Shown here: positions 52,071 through 63,912 of the stretch, one piece after another
Numbering within the stretch: position 1 is the first letter of the stretch
How the letters are laid out: the number at the start of each line of letters is the position of its first letter
Origin: Mangifera indica
Taxonomy: Eukaryota; Streptophyta; Magnoliopsida; Sapindales; Anacardiaceae
Direction of reading: 5' to 3'
NCBI RefSeq assembly: GCF_011075055.1
Contig: NC_058155.1
Coordinates: 12,557,537-12,621,536 of the forward strand
DNA length: 64,000 nt
Notes under the pieces: generated by a model
The model's input: only the letters and a program-made list of their open reading frames with translations
Databases searched by the model: none
Told to the model about the DNA's origin: nothing
Translations under genes and position numbers: made by a program

Positions 52071-53423
52071 ATGGAAGTTCATATCATTTCCAGAGAAAAT
52101 ATAAAGCCATCTTCCCCAACCCCTCAACACCTTAAAATCTTCAAGCTTTCCCTTCTGGATCAACTTATCTGTTGTCCATATGCTCCGATCGTCTTCTTCT
52201 ATGCGATGAATGACTCCACTGCTAGCCATGATCTTGACATCCAAGAAAGATTGGCCTTGCTAAAGACCTCTTTATCAGAAACTTTGACTCGATTTTACCC
52301 ATTTGCGGGAAAGATGAAAGATGATCTTTCCATCGAATGCAACGATGAAGGTGCTTATTATGTTGAGACTCGGGTTAACTGCTGTGTTGAAGAGTTCCTC
52401 AGCCAACCTGACCTCATGTTGCTGCATGAATTCCTTCCTTGCGATCTCATTAATACGAAGGAATTGGCAACTGCAGGAGCTTGCGTGACTAACATTCAAA
52501 TAAATGTCTTTGATTGTGGTGGCATCGCCGTAGGCGTCTGCATTTCACATAGGATCGTCGATGGTGCCGCTCTGAGCACGTTTCTCAAAGCATGGACTTC
52601 AACAGTTCGTGGCTGCGACAAAAAAATATACCCCAACTTGTTTGCTAATTCGCAGCTCTTTCCTGCAAATGATTTGTGGCTTAGAGACACAGCAATGGCG
52701 ACATGGGGTTGTTTGTTTATAAAAGGTAATTGTATTACAAGGAGATTTGTTTTCGATGCTTCAGCAATAACCACTCTCAAGAACCAGTCCACAAGCTCAA
52801 CTGTGAAGAATCCCACAAGGGTTGAAGCAGTTTCAGCTTTCATATGGAAGTACACCATGGCTGCTTCAAAAGACAAAAACGGCTCATCATCAAGGCCGTC
52901 TTTATTGACCCACTTAGTGAATCTTCGTACAAGAATGGTGCCTCCCATATCAGATTATTCTACAGGGAACCTCCTTTGGCTAGCAGCTGCCGAATGCAGC
53001 CCGAATACATACAACCCAGAATTGCATAACTTGGCAGCCAAGATGAGAAGGGCAATATCAAAATTCGATGGTGACTTTGTCAAGACGCTAACGAGTACCC
53101 AACAAGGCAACGCTGTAATGTCTGAGTCACTGAAAGAGATGGCCGAGTTTGGGGCCAAAGATGAAGTAGATTATTTTGGATTTAGCAGCTGGTGTAAATT
53201 CGGGTTCTATGAAAACGACTTCGGATGGGGGAAGCCAGTATGGGTGAGCAGCGTTGGTTTAAGCAGTCAAGTTTTTATGAACCTCGTCATTCTGGTTGAA
53301 ACGAAATCTGGTGATGGCATGGAAGCTTGGTTGACTTTGGATGAGAAAGACATGAATATACTTGTAAGCAACCCAGAGTTCCTCAGATTTGCTTCAGTTG
53401 ATCCGAGTCCTTTGCTAATTTGA
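52071..53423 (+). CDS. BAHD acyltransferase, vinorine synthase-like clade
   Basis: Single exon, 450 aa, the typical size of the family. BAHD enzymes transfer acyl groups from CoA to alcohols or amines in specialised metabolism, in the cytosol. The catalytic HXXXD motif is SHRIVDG (H160, D164) and the structural motif is DFGWG (383-387); both are intact. The N terminus MEVHIISRENIKPSSPTP and the TRFYPFAGKM block are typical of the vinorine synthase or BIA1-like clade. The substrate cannot be inferred. The gene has no intron and is not part of the Arabidopsis gene order I recall for this block. A Mutator-like element ends 55 bp upstream, so its promoter may be altered. Confidence 0.93.
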   Translation: MEVHIISRENIKPSSPTPQHLKIFKLSLLDQLICCPYAPIVFFYAMNDSTASHDLDIQERLALLKTSLSETLTRFYPFAGKMKDDLSIECNDEGAYYVETRVNCCVEEFLSQPDLMLLHEFLPCDLINTKELATAGACVTNIQINVFDCGGIAVGVCISHRIVDGAALSTFLKAWTSTVRGCDKKIYPNLFANSQLFPANDLWLRDTAMATWGCLFIKGNCITRRFVFDASAITTLKNQSTSSTVKNPTRVEAVSAFIWKYTMAASKDKNGSSSRPSLLTHLVNLRTRMVPPISDYSTGNLLWLAAAECSPNTYNPELHNLAAKMRRAISKFDGDFVKTLTSTQQGNAVMSESLKEMAEFGAKDEVDYFGFSSWCKFGFYENDFGWGKPVWVSSVGLSSQVFMNLVILVETKSGDGMEAWLTLDEKDMNILVSNPEFLRFASVDPSPLLI

Positions 53424-55250
53424 TGACTTTGGGTTTGAGTCAATATCAAATTGAATCTTGTTTAAGTTTGATTTGGATTATATTTGACCTCATGTAAGAC
53501 ACATATAGATCTAAAAACCCTTATGAATTAGTTGTCTTGGAAACAAATAAATCTATTACTTGAGAAAAATATTAGTTAATCAATAAATTGATAAACGATC
53601 AAGAGGATCAAACTGAAATTGATAAATCTATTTTTCAAGTTTCTATTTCATGAAAAGGCCTTTAAAACTGACAATAATACTTATTAAATTACTTTTCCTA
53701 GGAGAAAACTATACCAAAACTTGCATATTAAAAAAAAAATCAAAGAGGAGATTCACCCTGATTTCAATCTCAAGAAAAACAAATAATATTAGACTTATAT
53801 TTTAAGGCATTCTCATGTATGCAATTTGTGTTTAATATTAACAAATTATAATTTATATTATCATTAAACCTATAAAAATGTTTAAATATTTTATTATCAG
53901 GTTTTATCTTATAAATATATCTAATCTATTGATCTTCCAATAGATTAAAACAAATAATATTATTTTTATTATCACGTAGTTGGGAGGATATCAAAATTAC
54001 ATTATATAATAATATATCATAGAATTGACTATTCATATTTTAAAATAACAATTAGGTATAGATTTTGATATTATTTTATTTTTAATTTAAAATTATTTAA
54101 TTATATTATGATATATTATAATTATGACGTTTAAAGTTTTTAATCTAGATATCGTTTGAGGTTGTTAGAGGAAGAAAAATAAATCGTTGTTCGTAAAAAA
54201 TAGTAGTCAAAGTTAAAAGAAAAAAAACCCTAAGTTTGGTTGGAGGAAGGAGAAATGCTAGTTTTTAAAATTTGAAAACTTTAAATATAAATAAAGTTGT
54301 TAGTTTTTTAACTTAAAAGAAAATAAAATCAATTTTATGTTTTTCATTTTTTTATTAAATAACAATTTTACTCTAAATTTTAATGAAGTTTTTTAACGAA
54401 ATTTTATTCATAAATAAGTGTTTGGATTTTTAAAAATTAAAAAGGATTATTTTAGAGTTTTACTATATCTTGAGTAGGAAATAGTGTTTTCTGCCATAAT
54501 TTTAATAGTTAGAATATATTTTTTTACTTTATACAAAAATTAATATGTTTTACAGCTCTTAAATTAAATTTCACACCATCCCCGCCGCTTTTCTTCTATT
54601 TTCTCAATTGATTTATTTCATTTTGATTAGTTGGGATTAGAGGCGGCAAAGGGCGGCCCAACATGCACAAGGTTATGTCGTGTTGTGCTAAGGGTTGCAG
54701 AAATGTGGTTTTTGGCGAGCCATGTTGACTTGTCAAGTCTCGGGCCTTGTAACACAATTCATGACACAACGAACAATGTCGTTGAAGGCTTTTTATGGGT
54801 CGATCCGTAAAGATATAATTTTTATTTTTTTAATTATTAATTATTAATATCTGTATATTTTCCTATGATCCCTCAACACAACCCATTTTATTGCAGGTTT
54901 TGAAATGACCCACAAATTTACGGGTCTACTTACCTATACAACCCACTGCCACCTTTAATTGAACTGTAAAAGAATGGAATAATTCTTTGCTTAAAATGGA
55001 GGGCAAATTACAATATCTCAAAGCGAGCCACAAGAAATCAACACATTTACTCATATGATTACACCTTTTGACATTTGATATGTTACAATGCAAGCATAAA
55101 AATCACAATCTTATGTTTCACGATTTTTTTATTTTTTATTTTTAATTCTTTTTCACTTTTGTAGGTTATTGATGTGATCTTTGCTCAAAATTGAAAGCAG
55201 AAAATTTTACAAAAAAGTGAAATGATTAATAAATTAAGATACTTTTTATA
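53424..55250. other. intergenic with several decayed repeats
   Basis: About 54000-54125 contains the AT-rich palindromic MITE core. About 54130-54500 resembles a fold-back arm and ends CTTGAGTAGGAAATAGTG. About 54644-54954 looks like an internally deleted hAT-type insert with ends AGAGGCGGCAAAGGGC and, inverted, AAAGGTGGCAGTGGGT, but no target duplication matches. No gene is seen. Confidence 0.45.
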
Positions 55251-55259
55251 ACAGTAGAC

Positions 55260-55640
55260 AATTTAGGCAAGTGGTCTAAGGCGTCATATTTAAGCTCTGA
55301 TCCGAAAGGTTTTAGCCATAAGGTTATTCAAATTTAGCTTAATTCGATTTGTATCTATCTATATTAATTATATTTTTTTTTTCATGATGAAGCATTTGTT
55401 TAAGATAGGAAATCGAAATTTGAATTAAGGGTATTTAGACTTGGCTTAATTTGATTTGTATCCATCTATATTAATTATGCTTTTCATGATGAGTCGCTTG
55501 TCTAAGATCAGAAATCAAAACTCGAACCAAGACTATTCAGATTTGGGTCTATTCCATCTACATCTATTATATTAATTATGTTTTTCTTGATGGAGCTTTT
55601 ATTTAAGACCGGAAATCAAACCTATTGTGTGGGCAATTAA
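55260..55640. repeat. degenerate tandem repeat, three units of about 105 bp
   Basis: TCTATATTAATTATRY recurs at about 55356, 55464 and 55566. Each copy is followed by TTTTTCATGATGAAGC-like sequence and then AAGAYMGGAAATCRAA. The units are clearly diverged. Confidence 0.65.
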
Positions 55641-56169
55641 CAATTGGTCAATTTGAGTCAATTTGATCTTGAATGAAAAATCAACTTTCAAATTGAGTTT
55701 AGTTGACTCATAATTTGTGAGAAGGCAATTTTGTTTTTCTTTTGATAAAGATTTTTGTGTTTTTTCTATAAAACTTTTGTCAAAGCCTAAAAAAGTAGAC
55801 TTATTTTATCGACAATTGACTATAGAAATAGATTTAAACTAATCCAAAATTCAAAACAAAAATTAGTTTGAGATTTAGTAAAATTTTTTAATGTAAATAC
55901 AGAAAAATAGATAAAAAGATAAAAAAATTGTAAAAAAAAATTAGGAAGATAAACTCCAATAAAATAACATCAACAAGAAACCGAGCTTCAACTAAAATTT
56001 GTTAGGTTTAAATTTGACATATTCAAATTAAATAATGATCTAAATTCAATCCAACTTTCACCTCTGATCGGTGGTTAGGTGATGGATGCAAGACTAATTG
56101 TACACTAAAAAGTCATTTGGGATACGCATAGGCGAGTAGCTGCCGTTACCACATTCTCCATTTCTATAA

Positions 56170-57003
56170 GGCCAAAGCACTATTTCCCACCCAAAGTATG
56201 TGTTTTTTCTAAGTTTCTCCCAATTAACTTTGAAAATACCATTTACCCACCCGTGGCCCTTTAAAATTAACAGTTTTAAGGGTAAAATCGTCATTTTGTC
56301 TGTATTATTAAAAATAAACGTAAATTTGATTTTATTTTTCTCCCTAAACCCTAAAAACTAACAATTTTTCCAACCCAAGTTTTAAAAAACTACATTTTCC
56401 CCCCTAAGGTTTTCAATTTTCTGAGTTAGTTTTCTGACGTTGTTTCTTCCTCTCCAATGACCTCCAGACGACTCATCTTCCTCTTTGACGTTGTCTCCTT
56501 CTGGCAATTATGCTAGGCACAATCGTCGACTCGTCTTCATCTCGATGAAGACGAATTGTCTTCGTCTAGAGACGAAGACGAGGTCTTCGTCGACGAGGAG
56601 TCTTCGTCATCGATGAAGACCTCGTCTTCATCCGTCGTCTTCATCGACGACAGTTCCTAGGACAACTACAGGAAGGAGGCCGTGTTGGAGAGGAAGATGA
56701 GTCGTTTGGAGGTCGTCGGAGAGGAAGAAACGACATCGAAAAACTAACTCAGAAAATTGAAAACTCTAGGGGGGAAAATACAATTTTTTAAAATTTAGAT
56801 TGAAAAAATTGTTAGTTTTAAGGGTTTATGAGGGAAAATAAAATCAAATTTAAGTTCATTTTTAATAATACAGACAAAATGACGATTTTACCCTTAAAAC
56901 CATTAATTTTAACCGATCACGAATAGATAAATGATATTTTTATAGTTAATAGAGAAAAACTTGAGAAAAACGCATACTTTGGGTGGGAAATACTCCTTTG
57001 GCC
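56170..57003. mobile_element. fold-back (Mutator-like) element, 834 bp, perfect 9-bp target duplication
   Basis: TTTCTATAA flanks both sides exactly (56161-56169 and 57004-57012). The left end is GGCCAAAGCACTATTTCCCA; the inverted right end is GGCCAAAGGAGTATTTCCCA, followed by CCCAAAGTATG on both. Arms of about 340 bp pair. The centre (56530-56660) is a cluster of GTCTTCGTC/GACGAAGAC words in both orientations. It is the best-preserved copy of the family. Confidence 0.9.
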
Positions 57004-57012
57004 TTTCTATAA

Positions 57013-57645
57013 CCATATTTTACTTGGAATTGATCTACATTTGAATCTACTTTTATTATAAAAAAGAGAAAAATACATTAAAATTGTATCTGAAGTTCAC
57101 CCCCACATTTCCTCTACCAACAAGCAATCATTTTTGTCCCTTGTTTATCTGTTGCCATGTGTCTACCCAATTAATTCAAATCTTTAAAAATTAGTTCTAA
57201 ATAAATAAGAGGAATCTGATTCAAAATAATTTAATTTTAAATTTAATATATATTAATTTAAATTTAAATATTCAGATCAATTAAAATTTGAACTTAATTG
57301 TTGCATCCAATTTGATTTCAAACACGAACAAGTCTGATGGAATCCAAACTTTGGTGCTCATCCGAAATTTAGTAATTAAATTTTCCAAATATAAATAATT
57401 TATGAAAGGTCAAATCAAATTAGTTAAAAATAAATTGACAAAAATACAGTAACTACTAATAAAATAAAAAGGCCAAAAACAGAGTGCCAGCTCAGCTCAG
57501 CTCACGCTTACGCTGACGCTCTTCTTCTCTCTCAGACTTCTTCAAAGCTTAGCTTTGCCTTCCTTCCTGATTGAATCACATCTAAAACGCTGCGTATAAT
57601 GGAATGAATTCAATTCATTGCCTCTTCACTTCACACAACACAGAA
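57013..57645. promoter_or_regulatory. upstream region of the O-fucosyltransferase gene
   Basis: AT-rich up to about 57480, then a CT-rich leader with AGCTCAGCTCAGCTCACGCT at 57490 and TCTTCTTCTCTCTCAG at 57521. A second in-frame ATG at 57604 would extend the protein by 14 residues. Confidence 0.4.
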
Positions 57646-60600
57646 ATGGCTTCTCAGCGCCGCCGTCATCACTACCACCACCACAACAACAACCTCTTCC
57701 GTCTTCTCCTCCCTGTCATCTCCGCCATTTTCGTACTTCTTTTCGTTCTCTTCCTTCTTCTCTCCATTCTGGCTCCTTCTCCCACCGATTCCGATCAGCT
57801 CCGTCACAGCACCAGCCACGTATCGGTGGCATTTCATTCCTTTCAAATTTTCAAATAATTAATTTTATATTGGTATCTCCTGCTTCAGTACACGTGACGA
57901 TTTCTGATGCTCATTTTTCAAATTCTTTATGCAGTCGACGCTGATTGATGATTCAAATGGAGTAACTGTTTTCCGTGTTCCGGTTAGGGATTTATATTTG
58001 AATTAGTAATTAATAATAAAAAAATGTTTTTTAGGGTTTCTTTTATCTTGGTTTCCTTATGATGAGACTGTTTTGTTTGTTTTTGAGGACCAGAAAGATG
58101 GTGGCTCTTTAGATCGTGATATTTGGAGCTCAAGAAATGCCCAATATTATCATGGATGCAGTGATTCTAGCAAGAAGTTTGCAAGTGGGTATTAGTTTTT
58201 AATTTTTATGTATTGCGATTTTAGATTCAAATTTATGGAACTATTACTGGTATGGTTTAATTTGATTTCCTATACATTAAGGTGAACTGTGTTGATCGTA
58301 TTGCAGAGGCTGAAGACATAACTTGTCCTAATAGATACCTGGCAATAGCTGCTAGTGGGGGCTTGAATCAGCAGCGAACTGGGGTAACTTTATATGATCC
58401 AATACAGTGAACATGTGTTCTGTTGGTTGATTTGGTAATTGATACTAAGTCAAATGAGTGATTATTCGGGAAGAACGCTAAGCTATTTTATACTATTTAC
58501 TTATGAATGAAGGAAATGTTTTGAGGCCCTATTGGTCATGATATTCTTTAGTTTATTAATGTTGAAGAACCCTTATTTCAGTTACTATCATGTTTTCACC
58601 TTTGTTTGGTCAATAGTTATTTTTCCCCATAACACTTGTCTTAGACTGAAGAATCAGGCCTGCTGAGTTGTGCCATAAAGCAACCAATGTTGTTTGATCT
58701 AGCAACATTGTTCGATTCATAATGCTGTCATATTACTACAATTACCAAACATTTTGTTGTTGCATGTACTCTTGATATTACAGAATAGATTATAAACTGT
58801 TTATTGTCGGTGTCAAACTTACTAAGCATAGTTGGCAGATTGTAGATGCGGTTGTTGCTGCCCGGATTTTGAATGCTACTCTTGTTATTCCAAAGCTGGA
58901 CCAGAAGTCTTTCTGGAAGGATGCTAGGTTAGCCCTCATATATTGTGCCAATACCTTTTGAATTTGCTGTTTTTTTAAAGGTTTATAAAAGATTGTCTGA
59001 TTGCTAGTAGCCATCGGTATCAAATAACTGGTTTTTTATTTTTTTACCTCGTGCAGTAACTTTTCGGAGATTTTTGATGTTGATTGGTTTATATCATTCT
59101 TGTCAAAAGATGTAAAAATTATAAAGCAACTTCCAAAGAAGGGAGGGAAAACTTTGACTACTTATAACATGCGTGTTCCAAGGAAGTGTAATGAAAGATG
59201 TTATCAGAAGCGTGTATTACCAGTTCTTTTGAAAAGGCATGTAAGTTTCAGTTCTCTATAACTTATTTTAATGGCTTATATACACTATGCTTTATATTGT
59301 TGCATTGATGCTAACAAGTTTACTCCAGATATTCTTCTATTTCCTGACTTCAATTTTAGCGTTAGTGTTTCTGTTTGTATATATTTACTTATTGACTCTC
59401 AACATTTAGGGATTTTAATGCATTAATGTAGCAATCATTTAGCTCTTTGATGTAGTTGTTGCACTCTTTCTTCTCAGTTTATTTTTGAATAGCCACCAAT
59501 TTTTCAAAATAACATTTTGATCTTCATTACAGGTAGTTCAGCTGTCCAAGTTTGATTATAGACTCTCGAATAGGTTGGATACAGATTTGCAAAAGTTGAG
59601 ATGTAGGGTTAACTACCATGCTTTAAGTTTTACTGATCCTATTCATGAAATGGGTGAAAAACTGGTCCAACGAATGAGGTTGAGGAGCAAACATTTTATT
59701 GCCTTGCATCTAAGGTAGATTCATAAATCTTTTGTAGCTGGTTACTGTTGGAACCTAATGACTGATAAACTTGTTCTTGTTGTACTTTAGTTTCCCAGCA
59801 ATGGAATTTACATTCATTACTAGTTTCTTGATGCAACTGAATGGTTTTTCTTACAGGTTTGAACCTGACATGCTTGCATTCTCAGGATGCTATTATGGTG
59901 GAGGTGATAAGGAGAGAAAAGAACTTGGTGCGATCCGTAAAAGGTGGAAAACTTTACATGTAAGGCAAACAAAACTGAACCCTGATTTTAATTTGATCAT
60001 CTTGTCATTTCAGTCAGTTTGCAAAAAGTAATCTCTTTACCCTATGTAATAGATATTTTTTAAATCCTTTGAAAGATTTGAGTTCTCTCAGAGAGAAGAA
60101 AAATCTCAGTATTATTTTCTCTACGGTGTGAATTTCACTAGGGGCCCTGTATGTTGGTCCAATACAGATCTTGCATATGAAATATGATAAAAATTGTTTT
60201 CAACTGATTTCAGATCAGCAACCCTGATAAGGAAAGGCGGCATGGGAAATGCCCGCTTACTCCACTAGAAGTTGGTCTAATGCTTCGAGCACTTGGATAT
60301 GGCAGTGATGTTCATATCTACGTTGCTTCTGGTGAAGTATATGGAGGGGAAGAGACATTGGCACCTTTAAAAGCACTTTTTCCACACTTCCATTCAAAAG
60401 AGACTATAGCAACAAAAGACGAGTTGGAACCATTTTCTCGATTCTCATCTCGAATGGCTGCATTAGATTTTATTGTTTGTGATGAAAGTGATGTATTTGT
60501 TACCAATAACAATGGTAATATGGCTAGAATATTAGCTGGAAGAAGGTATACATTTTTTCTTCCCCCTGTATTTTTTTAATTCTTCTAACTGGAGGCCAGC

Positions 60601-61085
60601 TTTTTTAATTGTTTTCTGTTGTTTGCAGGAAATATTTTGGGCACAAACCCACCATTCGTCCAAATGCTAAAAAACTCTATCGGTTGTTCTTAAACCAGAC
60701 CAACACAACATGGGAAGTATTTGCCTCCAAAGTTCGTAGTTACCAGAGAGGCTTCATGGGGGAACCAAATGAGGTAAGGCCAGGCAGGGGTGAGTTTCAT
60801 GAGAATCCAGCCTGCTGCATTTGTGAAGATACTGTGCTCAAGGCAAAGAATGATTCTTTACCTAGAAAAGTTGGAAAGGGGATGGAGCACACTGAATCTA
60901 AAAAAGATGATATTATAAGTGACGATCAGAATGATGATGATGATGAACTGGGATTCTCTGATATGGATGACGATGAAGATGAAAGAGGCATTCCAGAGAA
61001 GGGTCTCTATGATGGAACAGCTTTGGATTATGATGCAGTCACCACCTCTGAGGAGCCTGAGCTGGAAGAAATGCTTTCAGACTAA
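57646..61085 (+). CDS. plant O-fucosyltransferase family protein (GT106-type)
   Basis: Ten exons sum to 1,743 bp and 580 aa: 57646-57825, 57935-57982, 58094-58184, 58307-58383, 58839-58927, 59057-59240, 59533-59714, 59857-59959, 60214-60545 and 60629-61085. It is a type II membrane protein of the Golgi type: a basic, His-rich head, one membrane helix at about residues 17-42, then a lumenal domain. Motifs are ASGGLNQQRTG (GGLNQQR at 124-130), HLRFEPDM (282-289), and LDFIVCDESDVFV with NGNMARILAGRR near 420. The C-terminal 65 residues are unusually acidic (DDQNDDDDELGFSDMDDDED). The substrate of this subgroup is not established by the sequence. ATG 57646 is preferred, but ATG 57604 is also in frame. 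From memory it corresponds to At1g20550/At1g76270. Confidence 0.93.
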
Positions 61086-62891
61086 ACGGTTTTTGGCTCA
61101 ATCTGTTACTTTCAGGAGATTTCTTGCCATCCTTCTGTCCCCTTCAGAAATTTTGCAGCTCTAGCCAAAATGTTTTAACCGTCCTTCAGGAACTTGATAC
61201 TGTACATGAGAACATTGGAATGGAGAATGAAAAGAGGCATTTACGGATGATATGTGGAATATTAGATATTTGACAGCGAGCAAATTAATCAATCTCAAAG
61301 GATAATTTTATAAGTCATGCCAATGGACATTTGGTCTGGAATGGAATCTACTGAAGTGTTTTATTCCCTTTTGCGGCTCAGATCAAAGATGGTTGATGGT
61401 AGACAAATTTTGGAACCAAGGTATGAACTGCAGAATAGGATTGTACCAAGGCCTCTTTTTTTCTGGAAATGAAAAAAATAGTTTTTATAATAATGGATTG
61501 TTCGCAAAGCTGGTTTCAGGATTGCATCATTTCTGCCCCATTTTCATGGAATTGAATCGGAACTTCAACTGTATTTTATGTTAGAAACATTATGGAAAGT
61601 AGAATGATAGGAAACAAAAAATTTCAAAGATCATTTAATATATATATTTTTTAAAATTTCTTCTAAATAACTTAAGTTCATATTGATTTTGCTTTATCCG
61701 TGAGTTGCAGTTCTTTTGTATATTTATTTTTGAGAAGTTGAAGGAATTGTGGTACATTCCTGTATGAGATGTAATTATCATCTGTTTGTAGCTATATTTT
61801 AGATCAACAGCAGTTATGGTGAACAAAATAATTCTAAATTTAGTGTTTTCATGCAAGCTCTCTCTCTCTTTTTTCTTTTAATTTGGGAAATGGAATCCAA
61901 ATTATATTCGGAATTTAATTTATAAACCAATTCTACAGGTGGATTTAAGTTGGAGCGAATCTAAATAAGAGACAGTTTGAGATTGCTTAAATCTAGAATG
62001 CCTAGTTTAAGATTAAGTTTTACTCATTTATTTGCCAAAGAAAAAAAAAAAATTTAGATGAAAAGAATAATTGTCGATGAGATGAGTTTTGGTGCAGCTA
62101 GGGTTTGAGTCAAGTTGAACATCGATATGAGTTTGAGCAGTTTGGATTGAATTGACCTGAGTGATTCTAAATTAAACATTTACAAGGGATTTAAGTTTGA
62201 AAGGCAAGGTTCGAGGAAATTCAGAAAAAAAATTGTCAAGAAATACAAGTCTGTTAAGTTCAAATGACCTTTTTTTTTAAAAGAAAATCGGAGAGATTAG
62301 AGAGGGCGAGACAAAAAATTATTGGTAAATATGGGTTTGTAATTTGGGTCAGGAAATTTATAGATTTACAAATGGATTTATATCGAAAATAGAACAATGT
62401 TTCCCTTGTGATAGAGCTTGAAGAATTTATTGATTAGCAACCTAATTTAGTGCGTGCTTTATAGGTGATCTAATTAGGGTTAGATTCTATATCTATTGAA
62501 TTCAAACATAATCTAATATGAGATTAACAAAATTTTAAAACATATTCATTTAAAATTAATACAAGATCAAAATATTAAAATTCAAATTACATTAACAGAT
62601 AATCTAACTTTATACAAACTAACACAAATTTAAATGTTTAAATCGATTTGAAATTTAATCAATTCAATCTTAATCCAAATAAAATTCAACTGTAAAACTC
62701 TCATCTCAACCTAAAAAGAAGCGCGAAGTTGTGATAATAAATTCACATTGCCCTAAAGGTTATCAAAGCTTAAAATGAACGAATTAATTATTAAACAAAC
62801 GAATTGAACAGAAATTCACAAGTGTATTTCCACCCATATGATTGCTTTTAAATAGTTTTTGAACGTCTAAAAATAAAACAAAATAATGAGA
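61086..62891. other. intergenic between two convergent genes
   Basis: The first several hundred bases are probably 3' untranslated region of the O-fucosyltransferase gene. The rest is AT-rich with no recognised gene or complete transposon. Confidence 0.45.
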
Positions 62892-63615
62892 CTAATTATT
62901 ATCATCTGTAGAAGTTGACGGCCCAAAGTCTAGATTTGGGTAGACACCAGGTGGCCTCTCCCGGGGAGTGATTGATAGCAATTGGCTTGAATCACCAACA
63001 ACATCAGCCCATCCGTAGTGAGGTTCAGCCCTTCAAGAAAACAATGAACAAATGAACCAGATTTTAGCCCACAGCACGCAGCATAAAAAGTAAGGGTGAT
63101 TTTGATCTGAGCCCAGTTTGGAACTGGTTTAAATTCAACTGAATCTATAATGCCCAGCCTGAACTAGAACTCGTTTAAGCATATACATAATATCACCAGA
63201 GGACTGTCAGTGGAATGAATATTATTATTGAATGAATAACAAACTGATCTCAATCTGAGTTGCAGAGTTAGAGTGTCAGCTCAAGATCAGTTTGAACCAA
63301 ATTATGGATACGAGTCTGGCTATCTCAAATCAGATCCACATCCACCATTGTAAAAGACCAGATTTAACCCATGACGAACAGTACAAAAAACATATTCTTA
63401 CTCATAATAGGTTTCCTCATCCACAACGATATCCCAGCTTTCACCTGTGGTGCTTCTGCCATATTTGTGAACTTTCCTGGCATAGAGAAAAATGACCATT
63501 CAATTTCACCTCTTAAACACATGCAAGAACAGGATGATGTTGTTAACTAAAAATGATCTTTAATCTATTTCATACCCGTTTCCAAAATGTTCCTCTCCCC
63601 ATGTTCTTGACCAAC
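62892..63615 (-). CDS. ESV1-type starch-granule protein, 3' end only
   Basis: Three exons on the minus strand: 63615-63576, 63476-63402 and 63030-62892 (stop TAG at 62894-62892). Upstream exons lie beyond the window. The joined peptide contains GWSRTWGEEHFGNG, KVHKYGRSTTGESWDI, EAEPHYGWADVVGDSSQLL and PRERPPGVYPNLDFGPS. The Trp- and Gly-rich repeats match my memory of EARLY STARVATION 1 (At1g42430) and its paralogue LESV, plastid proteins that organise glucans in starch granules. Phases agree across all three exons. The choice between ESV1 and LESV rests on memory of the C terminus and is not certain. Confidence 0.8.
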
Positions 63616-63754
63616 CTAGTAGACATAAGATAAAGTAAATTCTTAGTTAAAGGCCTAACATAAATATCTCAGTGTATGTTTTATTTAGGCAAATGCATGA
63701 TCATTTCATATAAACCAATATGCACATCACTGCAAAATGAAAAAATAAGACTAT

Positions 63755-63912
63755 GTGTTTTAACAATGAATACTAATTTGTGTATTAAAGATAATGTATT
63801 ACTATATATAATTAAGTGATTTTGAATTAAGAATAAAGTAATATTTAATCACAATGTCACATATCATCATTACTATACAAATCAATATTCATTTTTAGTG
63901 CACATAATAAAA
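63755..63912. mobile_element. palindromic MITE in an ESV1-type intron
   Basis: Left end AACAATGAATACTAATTTGT; right end TACAAATCAATATTCATTTT followed by TAGTGCACATA. The centre, AATTAAGTGATTTTGAATTA ... AATATTTAATCACAATG, is also inverted. It is one of the better-preserved copies of the family. Confidence 0.65.

Noticed and set aside
52496..52948. 150-codon antisense open frame
   Set aside because: It is the shadow of the BAHD coding sequence.
54644..54954. Complete hAT element
   Set aside because: The ends are partly paired, but the flanking 8-mers (TTGGGATT and AATTGAAC) do not match.
57604..57645. Upstream in-frame ATG for the O-fucosyltransferase
   Set aside because: It would add 14 residues with no family match; ATG 57646 gives the usual short basic head, but the alternative cannot be excluded.
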